A stretch of 64,000 nt of DNA, from assembly GCA_905215935.1 (NCBI GenBank), contig CAJMRY010000007.1:15520-79519 (forward strand), written 5' to 3'. The position numbers and the translations under genes were made by a program. Below the pieces are notes generated by a model that had not been told where the DNA came from, searched no databases, and saw only the letters and a program-made list of their open reading frames with translations. Of this stretch, positions 1 through 8,899 are shown in pieces (the first letter of the stretch is position 1; every line of letters begins with the position of its first letter). This stretch comes from an uncultured bacterium (GTDB taxonomy: Bacteria; Bacillota; Clostridia; TANB77; CAG-508).

Positions 1-163
1 GTTTCACATATTTAAACCAATCTCCATCTTTTGAAATGTATATAGGATAAACATCATATTTCTCTCTATCTAAATTTTGAATTACTGATGTCCCAGATAC
101 AATAGACACATCATGTTCTGTTGACATACCACCAAATATTACACCTATTTTTATTTTACTCAT
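1..163 (-). CDS. ddl: D-alanine--D-alanine ligase, N-terminal part (runs off the window)
   Basis: ATP-dependent ligation of two D-alanines for the peptidoglycan pentapeptide, in the cytoplasm. Only the first 54 codons are inside the window. They contain the N-terminal signature of the family, VIFGGMSTEHDVS (residues about 8-20), followed by a typical alpha/beta start. The ATG at 161-163 is preceded by AGGAGG at 171-176 with ideal spacing. It lies about 75 bases downstream of murF on the same strand; MurF uses the D-Ala-D-Ala product, so the two probably form one operon. The C-terminal ATP-grasp domain cannot be seen. Confidence 0.93.
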   Translation of the reverse strand, partial: MSKIKIGVIFGGMSTEHDVSIVSGTSVIQNLDREKYDVYPIYISKDGDWFKYVK

Positions 164-239
164 ATTGTTTCCTCCTAGCAAAATAATTTATTAGTAAATA
201 TTTTATTCATTTTTAAATAGAAATATAATATAATTAAAT

Positions 240-1643
240 TTATTTTTTTAATAAATCATCAGTAATTTCGTTAAATTTCATTCCATTTGATGCCTTAATT
301 AAAATAACGTCTTTTTCTTTTATAATATTCTTTATTTTATTTATTGCATCTTTATTATTATTAAATTCAAATATATTATCTTCATGCATTCCGCAACTTC
401 TTGCACTAGATGAAATATTCCTTGCATCCTCACCAACTGTTATTAAAATATCAATTTTATTTTTATTTACTTCCACTCCTACCTTTTTATGTAATTCTTC
501 AGAAAATTGTCCAAGTTCTAGCATATCTCCTAAAACAGCTATCTTTCTATTATTTTTATTCTTCCCAAGAAAATCTAGTGCTGCTTTCATAGAATCATAA
601 TTTGCGTTATAACAATCATTTATTATTGTTATATTATCCTTCTTTTTTATTTCCATTCTATTTTTTGTAAGTTCAAAATTAAGTATTCCATTTATTGTTC
701 TATTCATTGGAATATTAAATATACTTGCAACAGAAATTGCACATAAACTATTTAATATAAAATGTTCTCCACCAATTTTTACTTTTACATCATATGTATT
801 ATTATTGCTATTTATCTTATATGTGCTACTATCTGCTTTAGATATAATATCGTACCCTGTAAAATCACATTCTTCTTTAATTCCATAGGTTATGACTTTA
901 TAATTTATATTTTTGTTATTTTCTTCATACCATCTTTTTAACATGTCATTATCTTTATTAATTACTAATACTCCGTTATCTTCCAAACCTTCGAGTACTT
1001 CAAGTTTAGCTTTTAATATGTTATCTCTTGAGCCTAAATTCCCTATATGTGAAGTTCCTATATTTGTAATAACTGCAACATTTGGCTTTGCTATGTTAGC
1101 AAGTAAACTAATTTCCCCTAAATTATTCATTCCCATTTCTACCACTAAAGCTTCATGATCTCTTAGTTTTAAAATAGTTAGTGGTAGTCCTATATAATTA
1201 TTTAAGTTTCCTTCTGTTTTTAATATATTAAATTTTTCCTCTAAAACTTTACCAATAATATCCTTTGTACTAGTTTTACCAACACTACCAGTAATTGCTA
1301 CTACTGGTATATCGTATAAACTTCTTTTATATTTAGCAATTTCCTGCAGAGCTTTTATTGTGTCATCTACTATAATAATAGTTACATTATTATATTTTTC
1401 TATCTCTTTTAAATCTACATCCACATCCTGAAGTATACAAACTTTTGCACCTTTAGAAATAGCATCTAAATAAAATGTATTGCCATCAAAATTTTCCCCT
1501 TTTATTCCTATGTATATATCTCCAGGTTTTATAGTTCTAGTGTCCTTTGAAAAATTCTCACATACTTCTTCTTCATTTCCTATAATTAACTTAGCTTTAC
1601 ATATATTAAGTATGTCTTTTACGAGTATTTTCTTATTATTCAT
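240..1643 (-). CDS. murF: UDP-N-acetylmuramoyl-tripeptide--D-alanyl-D-alanine ligase
   Basis: MurF adds D-Ala-D-Ala to the UDP-MurNAc tripeptide, the last cytoplasmic step of peptidoglycan precursor synthesis. At 467 aa it has the usual length and three-domain Mur ligase build. The N-terminal UDP-binding domain is about residues 1-105. The P-loop ITGSVGKTST sits near 117-126. The central domain carries EMGMNNLGE, and the C-terminal domain carries NDCYNANYDSM and AVLGDMLELG. It is followed on the same strand by ddl. A second paralogue such as MurC, D or E is unlikely because EMGMNxxGE and NDxYNANP-like motifs are MurF-specific. Confidence 0.96.
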   Translation of the reverse strand: MNNKKILVKDILNICKAKLIIGNEEEVCENFSKDTRTIKPGDIYIGIKGENFDGNTFYLDAISKGAKVCILQDVDVDLKEIEKYNNVTIIIVDDTIKALQEIAKYKRSLYDIPVVAITGSVGKTSTKDIIGKVLEEKFNILKTEGNLNNYIGLPLTILKLRDHEALVVEMGMNNLGEISLLANIAKPNVAVITNIGTSHIGNLGSRDNILKAKLEVLEGLEDNGVLVINKDNDMLKRWYEENNKNINYKVITYGIKEECDFTGYDIISKADSSTYKINSNNNTYDVKVKIGGEHFILNSLCAISVASIFNIPMNRTINGILNFELTKNRMEIKKKDNITIINDCYNANYDSMKAALDFLGKNKNNRKIAVLGDMLELGQFSEELHKKVGVEVNKNKIDILITVGEDARNISSSARSCGMHEDNIFEFNNNKDAINKIKNIIKEKDVILIKASNGMKFNEITDDLLKK

Positions 1644-1773
1644 TACACATATCCCTCCATATTTATTTTTAAGATTATATTCTACTTCAATTAGTTTTAC
1701 AACAGAAAAATAAAATTTAATAAATAAAGCTTGAACAAAATGAATGGTTATTCTATGCAGAATAACACATATA

Positions 1774-1826
1774 AACCTTTGGTATAGGAATTATTTACAA
1801 TTTATAATACCTAAACCAAAGGTTTA
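1774..1826. repeat. 53-bp imperfect palindrome
   Basis: Two arms of about 20 bases (AAACCTTTGGTATAGGAATT and the complement of AATACCTAAACCAAAGGTTT) differ at two positions and flank a short AT loop. The element lies between murF and the SASP gene. It lacks a clean T-run, so it could be a weak two-way terminator or a small repeat element; the sequence alone does not decide. Confidence 0.5.
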
Positions 1827-1914
1827 TACTATTATGATTTTCTAATTGTCAAATAATAATTAAAGTCTAGCAAATTAAATATCACTTTATATAAGCTATA
1901 TTCACTTTTCATTA

Positions 1915-2088
1915 TTATTCAACACTTCTATTAGCTATTTCTATTGCCTTTTTAACAATATTACCACAATTTTTAGAAGAGACATTTTGCCATCCTCCAT
2001 CTTGTTTTACTTGTTCATATACACCTAGCTCTTTTGCTATTTCTTCTCTTAGATTTTCAGATATTGTGGAATTCTTATTTCTTGACAT
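1915..2088 (-). CDS. Small acid-soluble spore protein, alpha/beta type
   Basis: A 57-aa protein. Alpha/beta SASPs coat and protect DNA in the dormant spore core. The match rests on the helix LREEIAKELGV (about 13-23), then a Gly-Trp and Ser-rich turn (DGGWQNVSS) and the second helix CGNIVKKAIEIAN, the order seen in the family. The start ATG (2086-2088) is preceded by AAGGAGG. It is short for the family but complete, with a TAA stop. It sits directly downstream of ypeB and sleB on the same strand, which supports a spore role; expression would be expected from a forespore sigma factor. The divergent N-terminus lowers certainty a little. Confidence 0.8.
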   Translation of the reverse strand: MSRNKNSTISENLREEIAKELGVYEQVKQDGGWQNVSSKNCGNIVKKAIEIANRSVE

Positions 2089-2177
2089 ACCAAAAACCTC
2101 CTTAGAAAAACATTAGTTATGCTTTTCTAATACTAGTATATACAATATTAATAAATATATTTAAGCAATTACTCCCT

Positions 2178-3570
2178 CTACATGGTTAATGTTCCATTTG
2201 GTGTATTTAATATTACTAACACATCTTCTTCTCTTCCTGTGATTGCATTAATATATACTAAAAATTCTCTATCCTCTACTTTTCCCTTAAACTCCCAACA
2301 CAATACTTCTGTTTGATATTCTGTAGGAATTATTGCCAATCCTTCACTTAATATTTCTAAATCTTTATTTAAAGATTCTTTTGCCTTTTCTTTACTTATT
2401 TGTACTTGTTCTAAATTTCTTTCTATATGAGAATTTAAATATCCTGTTGTCTCTATTCCTAAAATCTCGCCATTATCTAGAGCTAGCTTCAATTTTATTA
2501 AATCTGGATATATAACTACATCATTTTGCATATATGCGTAATTAATTGTTGCAATTCCACCTTGCTTTATAAAGTAAGTCTCTTTCATGTTATTTATGCC
2601 TCTTATATTTAAAAACTCTTTACCTAATTCATTTGCCTTTTCTATAGTAATTGTTTCTACATCAACATCTCTATCATAGTTCATAAAAACTACATGTCCA
2701 CCTTTTCTAGATATAGAAATCCATAAATTTGTATCACTGTTATTATTTGTTTTTATAGCGAAATCATAAGAAGGAATATTTGCATTTTCACTTAATCCAT
2801 TTGAATTAATTTCTTTTACTTTATCTTTTCCTATAAATTCTTCTGCTATTTGTTTTGCTCTATTTTCATCTATCTCTTCACCTGTTAATCCTCTTCTTTC
2901 TGGATTTGTCATATGTTCAGAAAATGCTCCATCATATATTAAACCTGCATATTCGTGAAAATTCTCTTCTAAATTACTAAAGCTATCTTTTGATATATTA
3001 CTAACTTGCTGTGCAAATACATTTCTTCCTTTTTTTGTTAATTCTCCGAAAGCTTATTCTTCCGTCATTTATATCACTTGACAATTGATTAAGCGTGTTT
3101 TCTAATTCTATTGCATATGAATGTAGTTCTTTTAAATTGTTTAAATCGTCTTGTGATAAGCTTTCATTATAAATATTCTTTCTTGATAATGAATAGCTAT
3201 AATCACTAACTTGATTTAAAAACTTTGCTGTATTTGACAACTCATTGCTATCTATTGGAAGTCTTGCTAAATAACTTTGTGCAAGATTTGCCTCTCTCCA
3301 TACATGTGTTAAAGTTTCAGCTCCATGTTCAGGTGTACTTGAAATTAATGATTTTGCTAAATATGTTTCTACATTTTGAACATAGTCTACTAATTCATAA
3401 AATGCCATATTATATTCATTTTCTGATGCTTGTCTATATTCAGTTTGTTTTTTATAGGTATATATTCCAAGAGCTACTATTATTGTAGCTAACACTATTA
3501 CTAAAGTTAACATGTGTCTATCTTGCAAACGATTTTTCCAGTCATATACCTTCTGTTTTATTTTACTCAT
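2178..3570 (-). CDS. ypeB: Germination protein YpeB, read through a CGG +1 frameshift
   Basis: YpeB works with the cortex-lytic enzyme SleB in spores and is needed for its assembly or stability. One transmembrane segment lies near residues 20-39, followed by the helical YpeB N-domain (motif NVETYLAKSL, then WREANLAQSYL). PepSY-type repeats fill the C-terminal half. The frame is open for 174 codons to CGG at 3046-3048. Skipping one C continues as GELTKKGRNVFAQQ and joins the second open frame to the stop at 2178. The total is 463 aa, normal for the family. No other lesion is seen. It lies directly downstream of sleB. Alternatives are a true pseudogene or a sequence error; the repeated CGG pattern in the window argues against both. 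Confidence 0.88.
3046..3048 (-). other. In-frame CGG +1 frameshift site in ypeB
   Basis: Frame zero reads AGC TTT CGG AGA. Removing the C gives AGC TTT GGA GAA, which restores the YpeB reading frame with Gly. The phase was checked against both flanking open frames: 174 whole codons precede it, and 45 whole codons separate the GGA from the first in-frame ATG downstream. Confidence 0.85.
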
Positions 3571-3711
3571 TTTAATCTTCCTTGTATAATATATTTAGGT
3601 TTTTTAAAGGTTACCCATAAACCTTTACAAATGTTAGTATTAGCACTTGTTTTGTATAAGTAACAATGTTACCGCCTGTATAATTGTTTTATATATCGTT
3701 TTAAAACCAAT

Positions 3712-4216
3712 CTATTTACAAAATCTATGTTTTCCTATTGTTTTTATTAGTGGTCTTGACCAGATCCATCCATTTGTAGCAGTATTTGGATTAAAATAAT
3801 ATATTGCTCCACCGAGTTGGATCCCAACCATTAAGCGCATCTCGTGCTGCTTTAACAACAGTAGAACTCTCTTGTATAGGTACATTTATCTGCCCATCTG
3901 AAACTGCTGTAAATGCTCCTGGTTCATAAATCACCCCTGCAATAGTATTTGGAAAATTAGAACTTTTAACTCTATTTAAAATAACAGCTCCAACTGCTAC
4001 TTGCCCTTCATATGGCTCACCTCTTGCTTCTCCATTTATGGCTCTTGCTAATAGTTGTACATCTGAAATATTAGAAGTTGTTTCTGCAAAAGACTTATTT
4101 TGTTTAAATAGTATAACTGCAAAACTATAAATTTCTATTATAGCAAGGATTACTATAAGTATGATAAATATCATTTTAAATATTTTTTTCAGGACTAACA
4201 CTCCTTTCATTCTCAA
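3712..4216 (-). CDS. sleB: SleB-type spore cortex-lytic cell wall hydrolase, read through a CGG +1 frameshift
   Basis: A Hydrolase_2-family lytic enzyme that degrades spore cortex during germination. An N-terminal hydrophobic segment (residues about 12-35) is a signal or anchor. The catalytic domain follows with ARAINGEARGEPYEGQVAV and AVILNRVKSSNFPNTIAGVI. The uninterrupted frame fails after NGWDPT at CGG (3812-3814). Skipping the C gives GGAIYYFNPNTAT and the family's typical end IGKHRFC, then TAG at 3712. The usual N-terminal peptidoglycan-binding domain is absent, so it is a short form (about 167 aa). The start is uncertain: ATG codons at 4216 and 4210 have poor ribosome binding sites, while AAAGGAG is best placed for a CTG (LKKIFKM). 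ypeB follows 140 bases downstream. Confidence 0.88.
3812..3814 (-). other. In-frame CGG +1 frameshift site in sleB
   Basis: Frame zero is GAT CCA ACT CGG TGG. Dropping the C gives GAT CCA ACT GGT GGA, that is DPTGG, the motif expected in SleB/CwlJ catalytic domains. 134 whole codons precede the site in the longest frame, and 34 whole codons follow to TAG. Confidence 0.88.
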
Positions 4217-4341
4217 TATCTTTTTTAATATTGTTTGTAAATTTATAAAATATTATTCTTTTTTTGCAAATTTTTGTAAAAATAATTTTTATATGCTATA
4301 ATTTGAGAAAGATTATTAAAAGAAAGGAAAATATTTTTAAA

Positions 4342-5468
4342 ATGAAAAAAGTAATTGTTTTTTATGCCTCTTATGGTGGAGGGCATTTATCTGCTGCAAA
4401 ATCGATTAAAGAATATATAGATAATAATTTTTCAGATGTTCAAGCAGAATTAATAGATTGTATTAATTATATAAGTAAAAGATTAGATAAAATAACAACA
4501 TCTGCTTATAAATGTATGGCTAAAAATAGCCCTAAACTATGGGGAAATATTTACAACAATTCACAAAAAGGTATTCTATCTAAAGTTAGTAATACTGCTA
4601 ATAGATATCTTGCTTCAAAACTTTATCATCTATTTGAAGAAAAGAAACCTGATATAATAATTTCTACTCATCCATTTGGTTCACAAATGACTAGTTATTT
4701 GAAAAAAACAGGAAAAGTAAATTGTGTCTTAGCAAGTATACTTACAGATTTTGCACCACATGACCAATGGCTTGTAGGAAACGAATTTATAGATTATTTT
4801 TTTGTTGCACATGACGGAATGAAATATTCCCTTATTGACAGCGGTATTCCAGAGTCTAAAGTATTTGCTACTGGTATTCCTGTTTCAAATAGATTTTTAA
4901 AAAAATATGATAAAAATGAAATATTTAATTCTTTTGAATTAGATTCTAATAAGAAAGTAATTTTATTTTTTGGTGGCGGAGAATTTGGACTAGGTAAAGA
5001 AAGAACTATTAGTATTTTCAAATTTCTTTGCCAAAATACAGATAAATACCAAATTGTTGCAATTTCTGGAAGAAATCAAAAAATGAAGAAAAGCTTTGAA
5101 GAGTTACTTAATGAAAAAAACAAAGATAGTATAAAAATATTAGAATATACTAATAAAGTACCCGAACTTATGTCTATATCTAGCTTAGTTATAACAAAAC
5201 CTGGTCGGCCTTACTTCTACAGAAAGTTTAGCCAGTCGGACTTCCTATTATAGTTATAAATCCACTTCCTGGTCAAGAAGAAGAAAATGCAAGTTTTCTA
5301 AAAAATAATCATGTCGCAATTTGGATAAAAGATAATGATAATATTGAGGAAGTAATTTCTAGTATTCTAGATTTTCCAAACACTCTTGAAAGTATGCAAA
5401 ATCAAGCAAAAATTTTAGGAAAGCCAAACTCTACAAAAGATATTTGTGAAATAATATTAAAAAAATAA
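4342..5468 (+). CDS. Diacylglycerol glucosyltransferase (UgtP/MGDG synthase family), with two CGG +1 frameshifts
   Basis: A family 28 glycosyltransferase that transfers sugar from a UDP donor to diacylglycerol, making membrane glycolipids and the lipoteichoic acid anchor. The N-terminal MGDG-synthase domain begins FYASYGGGHLSAAKSI. The C-terminal donor-binding lobe has ILFFGGGEFGLGK and the motif region KPGGLTSTESLASGLP. That last region contains two CGG codons, at 5206-5208 and 5237-5239, each needing its C skipped. Read so, the protein is 374 aa, normal for the family, ending at TAA 5466-5468. Both restored glycines match positions conserved in UgtP (PGG and GxP). The start is the ATG after AAAGGA. 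The exact sugar and chain length are not readable from the sequence. Confidence 0.86.
5206..5208 (+). other. In-frame CGG +1 frameshift site 1 in the glucosyltransferase
   Basis: Frame zero reads CCT GGT CGG CCT. Skipping C gives CCT GGT GGC CTT (PGGL), the conserved donor-site loop of UgtP-type enzymes. The C lies exactly 288 codons after the ATG at 4342. Confidence 0.88.
5237..5239 (+). other. In-frame CGG +1 frameshift site 2 in the glucosyltransferase
   Basis: In the frame set by the first shift, ten codons later, the text is GCC AGT CGG ACT. Skipping C gives GCC AGT GGA CTT CCT (ASGLP). This is the only gene here with two sites, so a net +2 is needed to reach the C-terminus. Confidence 0.87.
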
Positions 5469-5575
5469 AACAATTAAAATAAATTTATTGGAATAATATA
5501 TATATGTGGATTTTTGACGGATAATTTTAAACTACTAATTATCCAACAACAAATATAATATTCCACGAAAAAAAC

Positions 5576-5618
5576 AAGCCCTTACCTCATATATTTAAAT
5601 ATAAGGAGGTAAGAGCTT
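5576..5618 (+). promoter_or_regulatory. Leader hairpin that buries the ribosome binding site
   Basis: CTTACCTC (5581-5588) is fully complementary to GAGGTAAG (5606-5613), and AAGC (5576-5579) pairs with GCTT (5615-5618), with one C-A mismatch between. The paired strand contains the GGAGG ribosome binding site of the gene starting at 5619. The loop is AT-only. The structure would block translation until melted or bound by something, so a thermometer-like or factor-dependent switch is possible; this is inference. Confidence 0.55.
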
Positions 5619-5804
5619 ATGTGTTTTGACAATTTATCTGGATGTGAATTAGTTACTTTAGCAAGTATCCTATCAATTTATATTTCTAATGATTTAACCC
5701 CTAACGAAATTGATACATTAGGTAACTTTTTCTCTGCATTAGGTGCTAATCTAAGTACAATTGCAGGTACAAAAGCTCTAGCAGATACTTTATCAGATAC
5801 ATAG
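5619..5804 (+). CDS. Small conserved protein, DUF6774-like
   Basis: A 61-aa protein, starting at ATG 5619 after GGAGGTAAGAGCTT. It has a CELVTLASILSIYIS helix and a second segment, LGNFFSALGANLSTIAGT. The layout (CELVTL..., then xxFxxLGxxLxTIA) resembles DUF6774 proteins, which are common in Clostridia and have no known function. It is alone on its strand, convergent with recR, whose stop lies 14 bases away. Translation may be controlled by the hairpin just upstream. Naming the family comes from memory of the pattern and should be treated as moderate. Confidence 0.65.
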   Translation: MCFDNLSGCELVTLASILSIYISNDLTPNEIDTLGNFFSALGANLSTIAGTKALADTLSDT

Positions 5805-5818
5805 ATATTACTACACTA

Positions 5819-6418
5819 CTATAACTCTCTTCGTCCTTCCAAAGCCTTACTTAATGTAACTTCATCAGTATATTCTAAATCTCCACCTACTGGTATTCCA
5901 TGTGCTATTCTTGTAACTGTAATTCCAAGTGGTTTTATTAATTTTGATAAATACATTGCTGTTGCCTCTCCCTCAACTCTTGGATTAGTAGCGAGGATTA
6001 TTTCTTTTACTTCACCATCCATTAATCTTGCGAGTAACTCTTTTATTTTAATATCATCTGGTCCAACTCCATTCATAGGTGATATAGACCCATGAAGCAC
6101 ATGATAAACACCTTTAAACTCATGTGTTCTTTCCATAGCAACAATATCTTTAACATCTTCTACTACACAAATAACAGATTTATCTCTTGCCTTATTTGAA
6201 CAAATCATACAAGGGTCTGTATCTGATATATTATAACATGTAGAACAATATTTTAGATTTTCCTTAGCATCTATAATAGCTTTTACAAATTCTTCTGTCT
6301 CTTCTTTACTAGAATTTAAAATATAAAATGCAAGTCGTGCTGCTGTTTTACTCCCTATACTTGGTAATTTTTCAAAAGCTTCTATTAATTTTTCTATTGA
6401 TGGTGAATAGTATGACAT
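5819..6418 (-). CDS. recR: Recombination protein RecR
   Basis: RecR acts with RecF and RecO to load RecA on gapped DNA. At 199 aa it is the usual length. It shows the helix-hairpin-helix LPSIGSKTAARLAF (about 18-31), a four-cysteine zinc finger (CSTCYNISDTDPCMIC, about 57-72) and a Toprim domain with ICVVEDVKD and the C-terminal GGDLEYTDEVTL. The start ATG is preceded by GAGGG. It forms the classic dnaX-ybaB-recR cluster on the minus strand with the two genes upstream; its partner RecF is also in this window. Confidence 0.97.
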   Translation of the reverse strand: MSYYSPSIEKLIEAFEKLPSIGSKTAARLAFYILNSSKEETEEFVKAIIDAKENLKYCSTCYNISDTDPCMICSNKARDKSVICVVEDVKDIVAMERTHEFKGVYHVLHGSISPMNGVGPDDIKIKELLARLMDGEVKEIILATNPRVEGEATAMYLSKLIKPLGITVTRIAHGIPVGGDLEYTDEVTLSKALEGRREL

Positions 6419-6555
6419 ATCTTTTTCCCTCTTTCTGCTTATAATTTATAAAAGAAGATTTCTTACAACGTGCTTCGAAACCTTCTTTACAGATTTTAAT
6501 TATATTATTAATACTATTTAGTTTTTCTCGTTTCAAAAAATCTTAATACACTTTT

Positions 6556-6895
6556 CTACATTATTCCTGGTATATTATATTTTCCAAACTGAGCTGCTTG
6601 TGCACTATCAACTTTTCTTAAAGCTTCATTCACACATGTTAATATTAAATCTTGTAACATTTCAACATCATCTGGGTCAACTACATCTTTTTTAATTGTT
6701 ATTTCTTTTAATTCTTTATTTCCAGATACCTTAACAAATACTGCTCCGTCCACCTGCTGTTGCATCAAACTCTTTATTTGCTAATTCTTCCTGTGACTTT
6801 TCCATATCTGCCTGCATTTTTTTTGCTTCTTTCATTAATTGGTTTATATTCATTCCACCAAATCCTCCCATTCCTGGGAAACCTCTTTTTGCCAT
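6556..6895 (-). CDS. ybaB: YbaB/EbfC nucleoid-associated protein, read through a CGG +1 frameshift
   Basis: A small DNA-binding protein found next to recR and dnaX in most bacteria. The true start is ATG 6893-6895 behind GGGAGG, giving MAKRGFPGMGGFGGMN and the helix LMKEAKKMQADMEKSQEEL. After 49 codons CGG (6746-6748) stops homology. Dropping its C joins ATAGG to GAVFVKVSGNKELKEI and the end at 6556. The product is 112 aa, the family's size. The restored Gly lies in the AGGG loop typical of YbaB. A standard gene caller would report only the downstream fragment with a false start. Confidence 0.9.
6746..6748 (-). other. In-frame CGG +1 frameshift site in ybaB
   Basis: Frame zero is GCA GGT GGA CGG AGC. 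Skipping C gives GCA GGT GGA GGA GCA (AGGGA), the glycine-rich turn of YbaB. The C is exactly 49 codons from the ATG, and the second frame is continuous to the stop. Confidence 0.88.
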
Positions 6896-6927
6896 TTTTT
6901 CATTCCTCCCTAATTCTTTATATTAAT

Positions 6928-8538
6928 TTACTCTTCTATTATATTGATTGGCATATCAATATTTTTAGTAATATTTTCAAATTCATCGTTTTTTACAAAT
7001 TTCTGCATGTTATTTTCATCTAGTAATTTTATAACCATCTCTTTGCCACATTCTATAGAAACCGCTTTTGTAAGTTCTTGCATATTTTCTGGTTTTTCTA
7101 ATATTGCTTTTCCGAAAGATGTTAGTCCATTTGGAAATTCTATACCTACCATCATATCATTAAGAACTCTAGCATTGGTATTAATTAAATTACTGTATAA
7201 CATTATTTTTCCATCTTGTTTTAAATTATTTACAATATTAGGCCATACATCTATTTTTTTTAATTTATCTATATTATTGTTTTTAGCATCTACTTTTGTA
7301 GTTTTTTGATTTACATTTGCTGTATTTCCAAAGTTAGATGTTTTTGATGTATTGTTATCCACATTTTTCGAAGGATTGTGGATAACACCTTTCTGAATTT
7401 CATTAATTTGCTTTTCTAATTTATTTATTTTTTGAATTAATTCTTCTTTATCATTTGCTTGTTCATTACTGCATAACTTCATTATTCCAACTTGCATAAT
7501 AATAGACTTTTGTGTAGACCATTTTAAGTTGTTCTCCAATTCTGATAACTCAAAAATTATTTTTAATAAAGCTTCTTTAGATGCACTTTCAGATAATTTA
7601 GATATTTGCTTAATTTCTTCTTCTGTATATAAATCTAGCTTTTTACTTGTTTTATATAATAATATATCTTTTATATATTTTATTATCTCCCATATTAAAT
7701 TGTTTATATCTTTTCCATCATCTATTATTTCATTTATTGCATCGATACTTTTATCCATATCTTTATTTAAAATTGCCTCTACAACTCTATAAATGTACTG
7801 AGTTTGTGGAATTCCTACTAAGTCTTTAATTTTCTGTACATCTATTTTATTGCTTCCATCTTGAATACATCTATCTAGTATACTTAATGCATCTCTCATT
7901 GCACCTTCAGCAAGTGTTGCTATTGTTTTTAATGCATCTTCTGTAATATCTACATTACTTTCTTTGCAAACATAGTCTAACCATTTAGCTATATTGTTAT
8001 CAGATATTTTCTTAAAGTCAAATCTCTGACATCTTGATAGTATAGTTGCTGGTAACTTCTGTGGTTCTGTAGTAGCTAATATAAACTTAACATGTTTAGG
8101 TGGTTCTTCAAGTGTTTTTAAAAGTGCATTAAAGGCTCCCGTTGATAACATATGAACCTCATCTATAATATATACTCTATATTTAGCTGTTGTAGGTAAA
8201 AAATTAACTTCGTCTCTAATTAAACGAATATCTTCCACACTATTATTAGAGGCTGCATCCATTTCTACTATATCTGTTAATGCTCCAGAGATAGCTGCCT
8301 TACATATTTCGCACTCATTACATGGTTCTCCATCTTGCGGATTTAGGCAGTTTACTGCTCTTGCTAAAATTTTAGCAGCTGAAGTTTTACCTGTTCCTCT
8401 TCCTCCGTTAAATAAATACGCATGTCCAACTCGCCCAGATTTAATTTGATTTTTAAGAGTTTTTGTAATATGTTCTTGTCCTACAATTTGGGCAAAAACA
8501 GGTGGTCTAAATTTTCTATATAGAGCTGTATATGCCAT
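6928..8538 (-). CDS. dnaX: DNA polymerase III subunit gamma/tau
   Basis: The clamp-loader ATPase of the replicative polymerase. It has YRKFRPPVFAQIVGQEHI at the N-terminus, Walker A NGGRGTGKTSAA, a zinc-binding cysteine set (CLNPQDGEPCNECEIC), Walker B VYIIDEVHML and the sensor LATTEPQKLPATILSRCQRF. About 536 aa. The GTG at 8547 overlaps its own ribosome binding site (GAGGTG), so the ATG at 8536-8538 (MAYTALYRKF) is chosen. A low-complexity Asn/Lys linker precedes the C-terminal domain. ybaB follows 32 bases downstream, and SRP RNA lies just upstream. Confidence 0.97.
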   Translation of the reverse strand: MAYTALYRKFRPPVFAQIVGQEHITKTLKNQIKSGRVGHAYLFNGGRGTGKTSAAKILARAVNCLNPQDGEPCNECEICKAAISGALTDIVEMDAASNNSVEDIRLIRDEVNFLPTTAKYRVYIIDEVHMLSTGAFNALLKTLEEPPKHVKFILATTEPQKLPATILSRCQRFDFKKISDNNIAKWLDYVCKESNVDITEDALKTIATLAEGAMRDALSILDRCIQDGSNKIDVQKIKDLVGIPQTQYIYRVVEAILNKDMDKSIDAINEIIDDGKDINNLIWEIIKYIKDILLYKTSKKLDLYTEEEIKQISKLSESASKEALLKIIFELSELENNLKWSTQKSIIMQVGIMKLCSNEQANDKEELIQKINKLEKQINEIQKGVIHNPSKNVDNNTSKTSNFGNTANVNQKTTKVDAKNNNIDKLKKIDVWPNIVNNLKQDGKIMLYSNLINTNARVLNDMMVGIEFPNGLTSFGKAILEKPENMQELTKAVSIECGKEMVIKLLDENNMQKFVKNDEFENITKNIDMPINIIEE

Positions 8539-8586
8539 TTTCTTCACCTCATTTTACAAAAAAATAGTACGAGATTTTATTTACTT

Positions 8587-8708
8587 TTCTAACCTCTCTA
8601 TGGAAAGCAAACTTCCACATAACATCACTACTTATTGCTGCTTCCTTCCGGACCTGACAAGGTTCATAGCTATTTATTGGATTTTACTCTCCATACAAAA
8701 GTTAGAAG
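8587..8708 (-). ncRNA. ffs: Signal recognition particle RNA (small 4.5S type)
   Basis: Read on the minus strand, the segment has the universal SRP apical motif (GTCAGGTCCGGAAGGAAGCA). The ends pair with each other: CTAACTTTTGTATGGAGAG near 8705-8687 faces CTTTCCATAGAGAGGTTAG near 8608-8590. Length is about 120 nt, so it is the short form without an Alu domain. It lies between the dnaX start and a hypothetical gene, a usual place in Clostridia. Exact ends are estimated from the closing stem. Confidence 0.93.
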
Positions 8709-8899
8709 TATTCTCATACCGTTTTGAATTATATAATGTTTTTATTATTTTATCAAGTATTTATTTTAATTTTCTTTTTTATTTTTACCAATAGTGAAGA
8801 GTTGTTAATAAGGATGAAATATTTTAACGATATGAGTAGAGTCAAATATCCATCCCTATTGTCAAAATGCCTCGTTCTTATTAGCAACTATCTCCAAAA

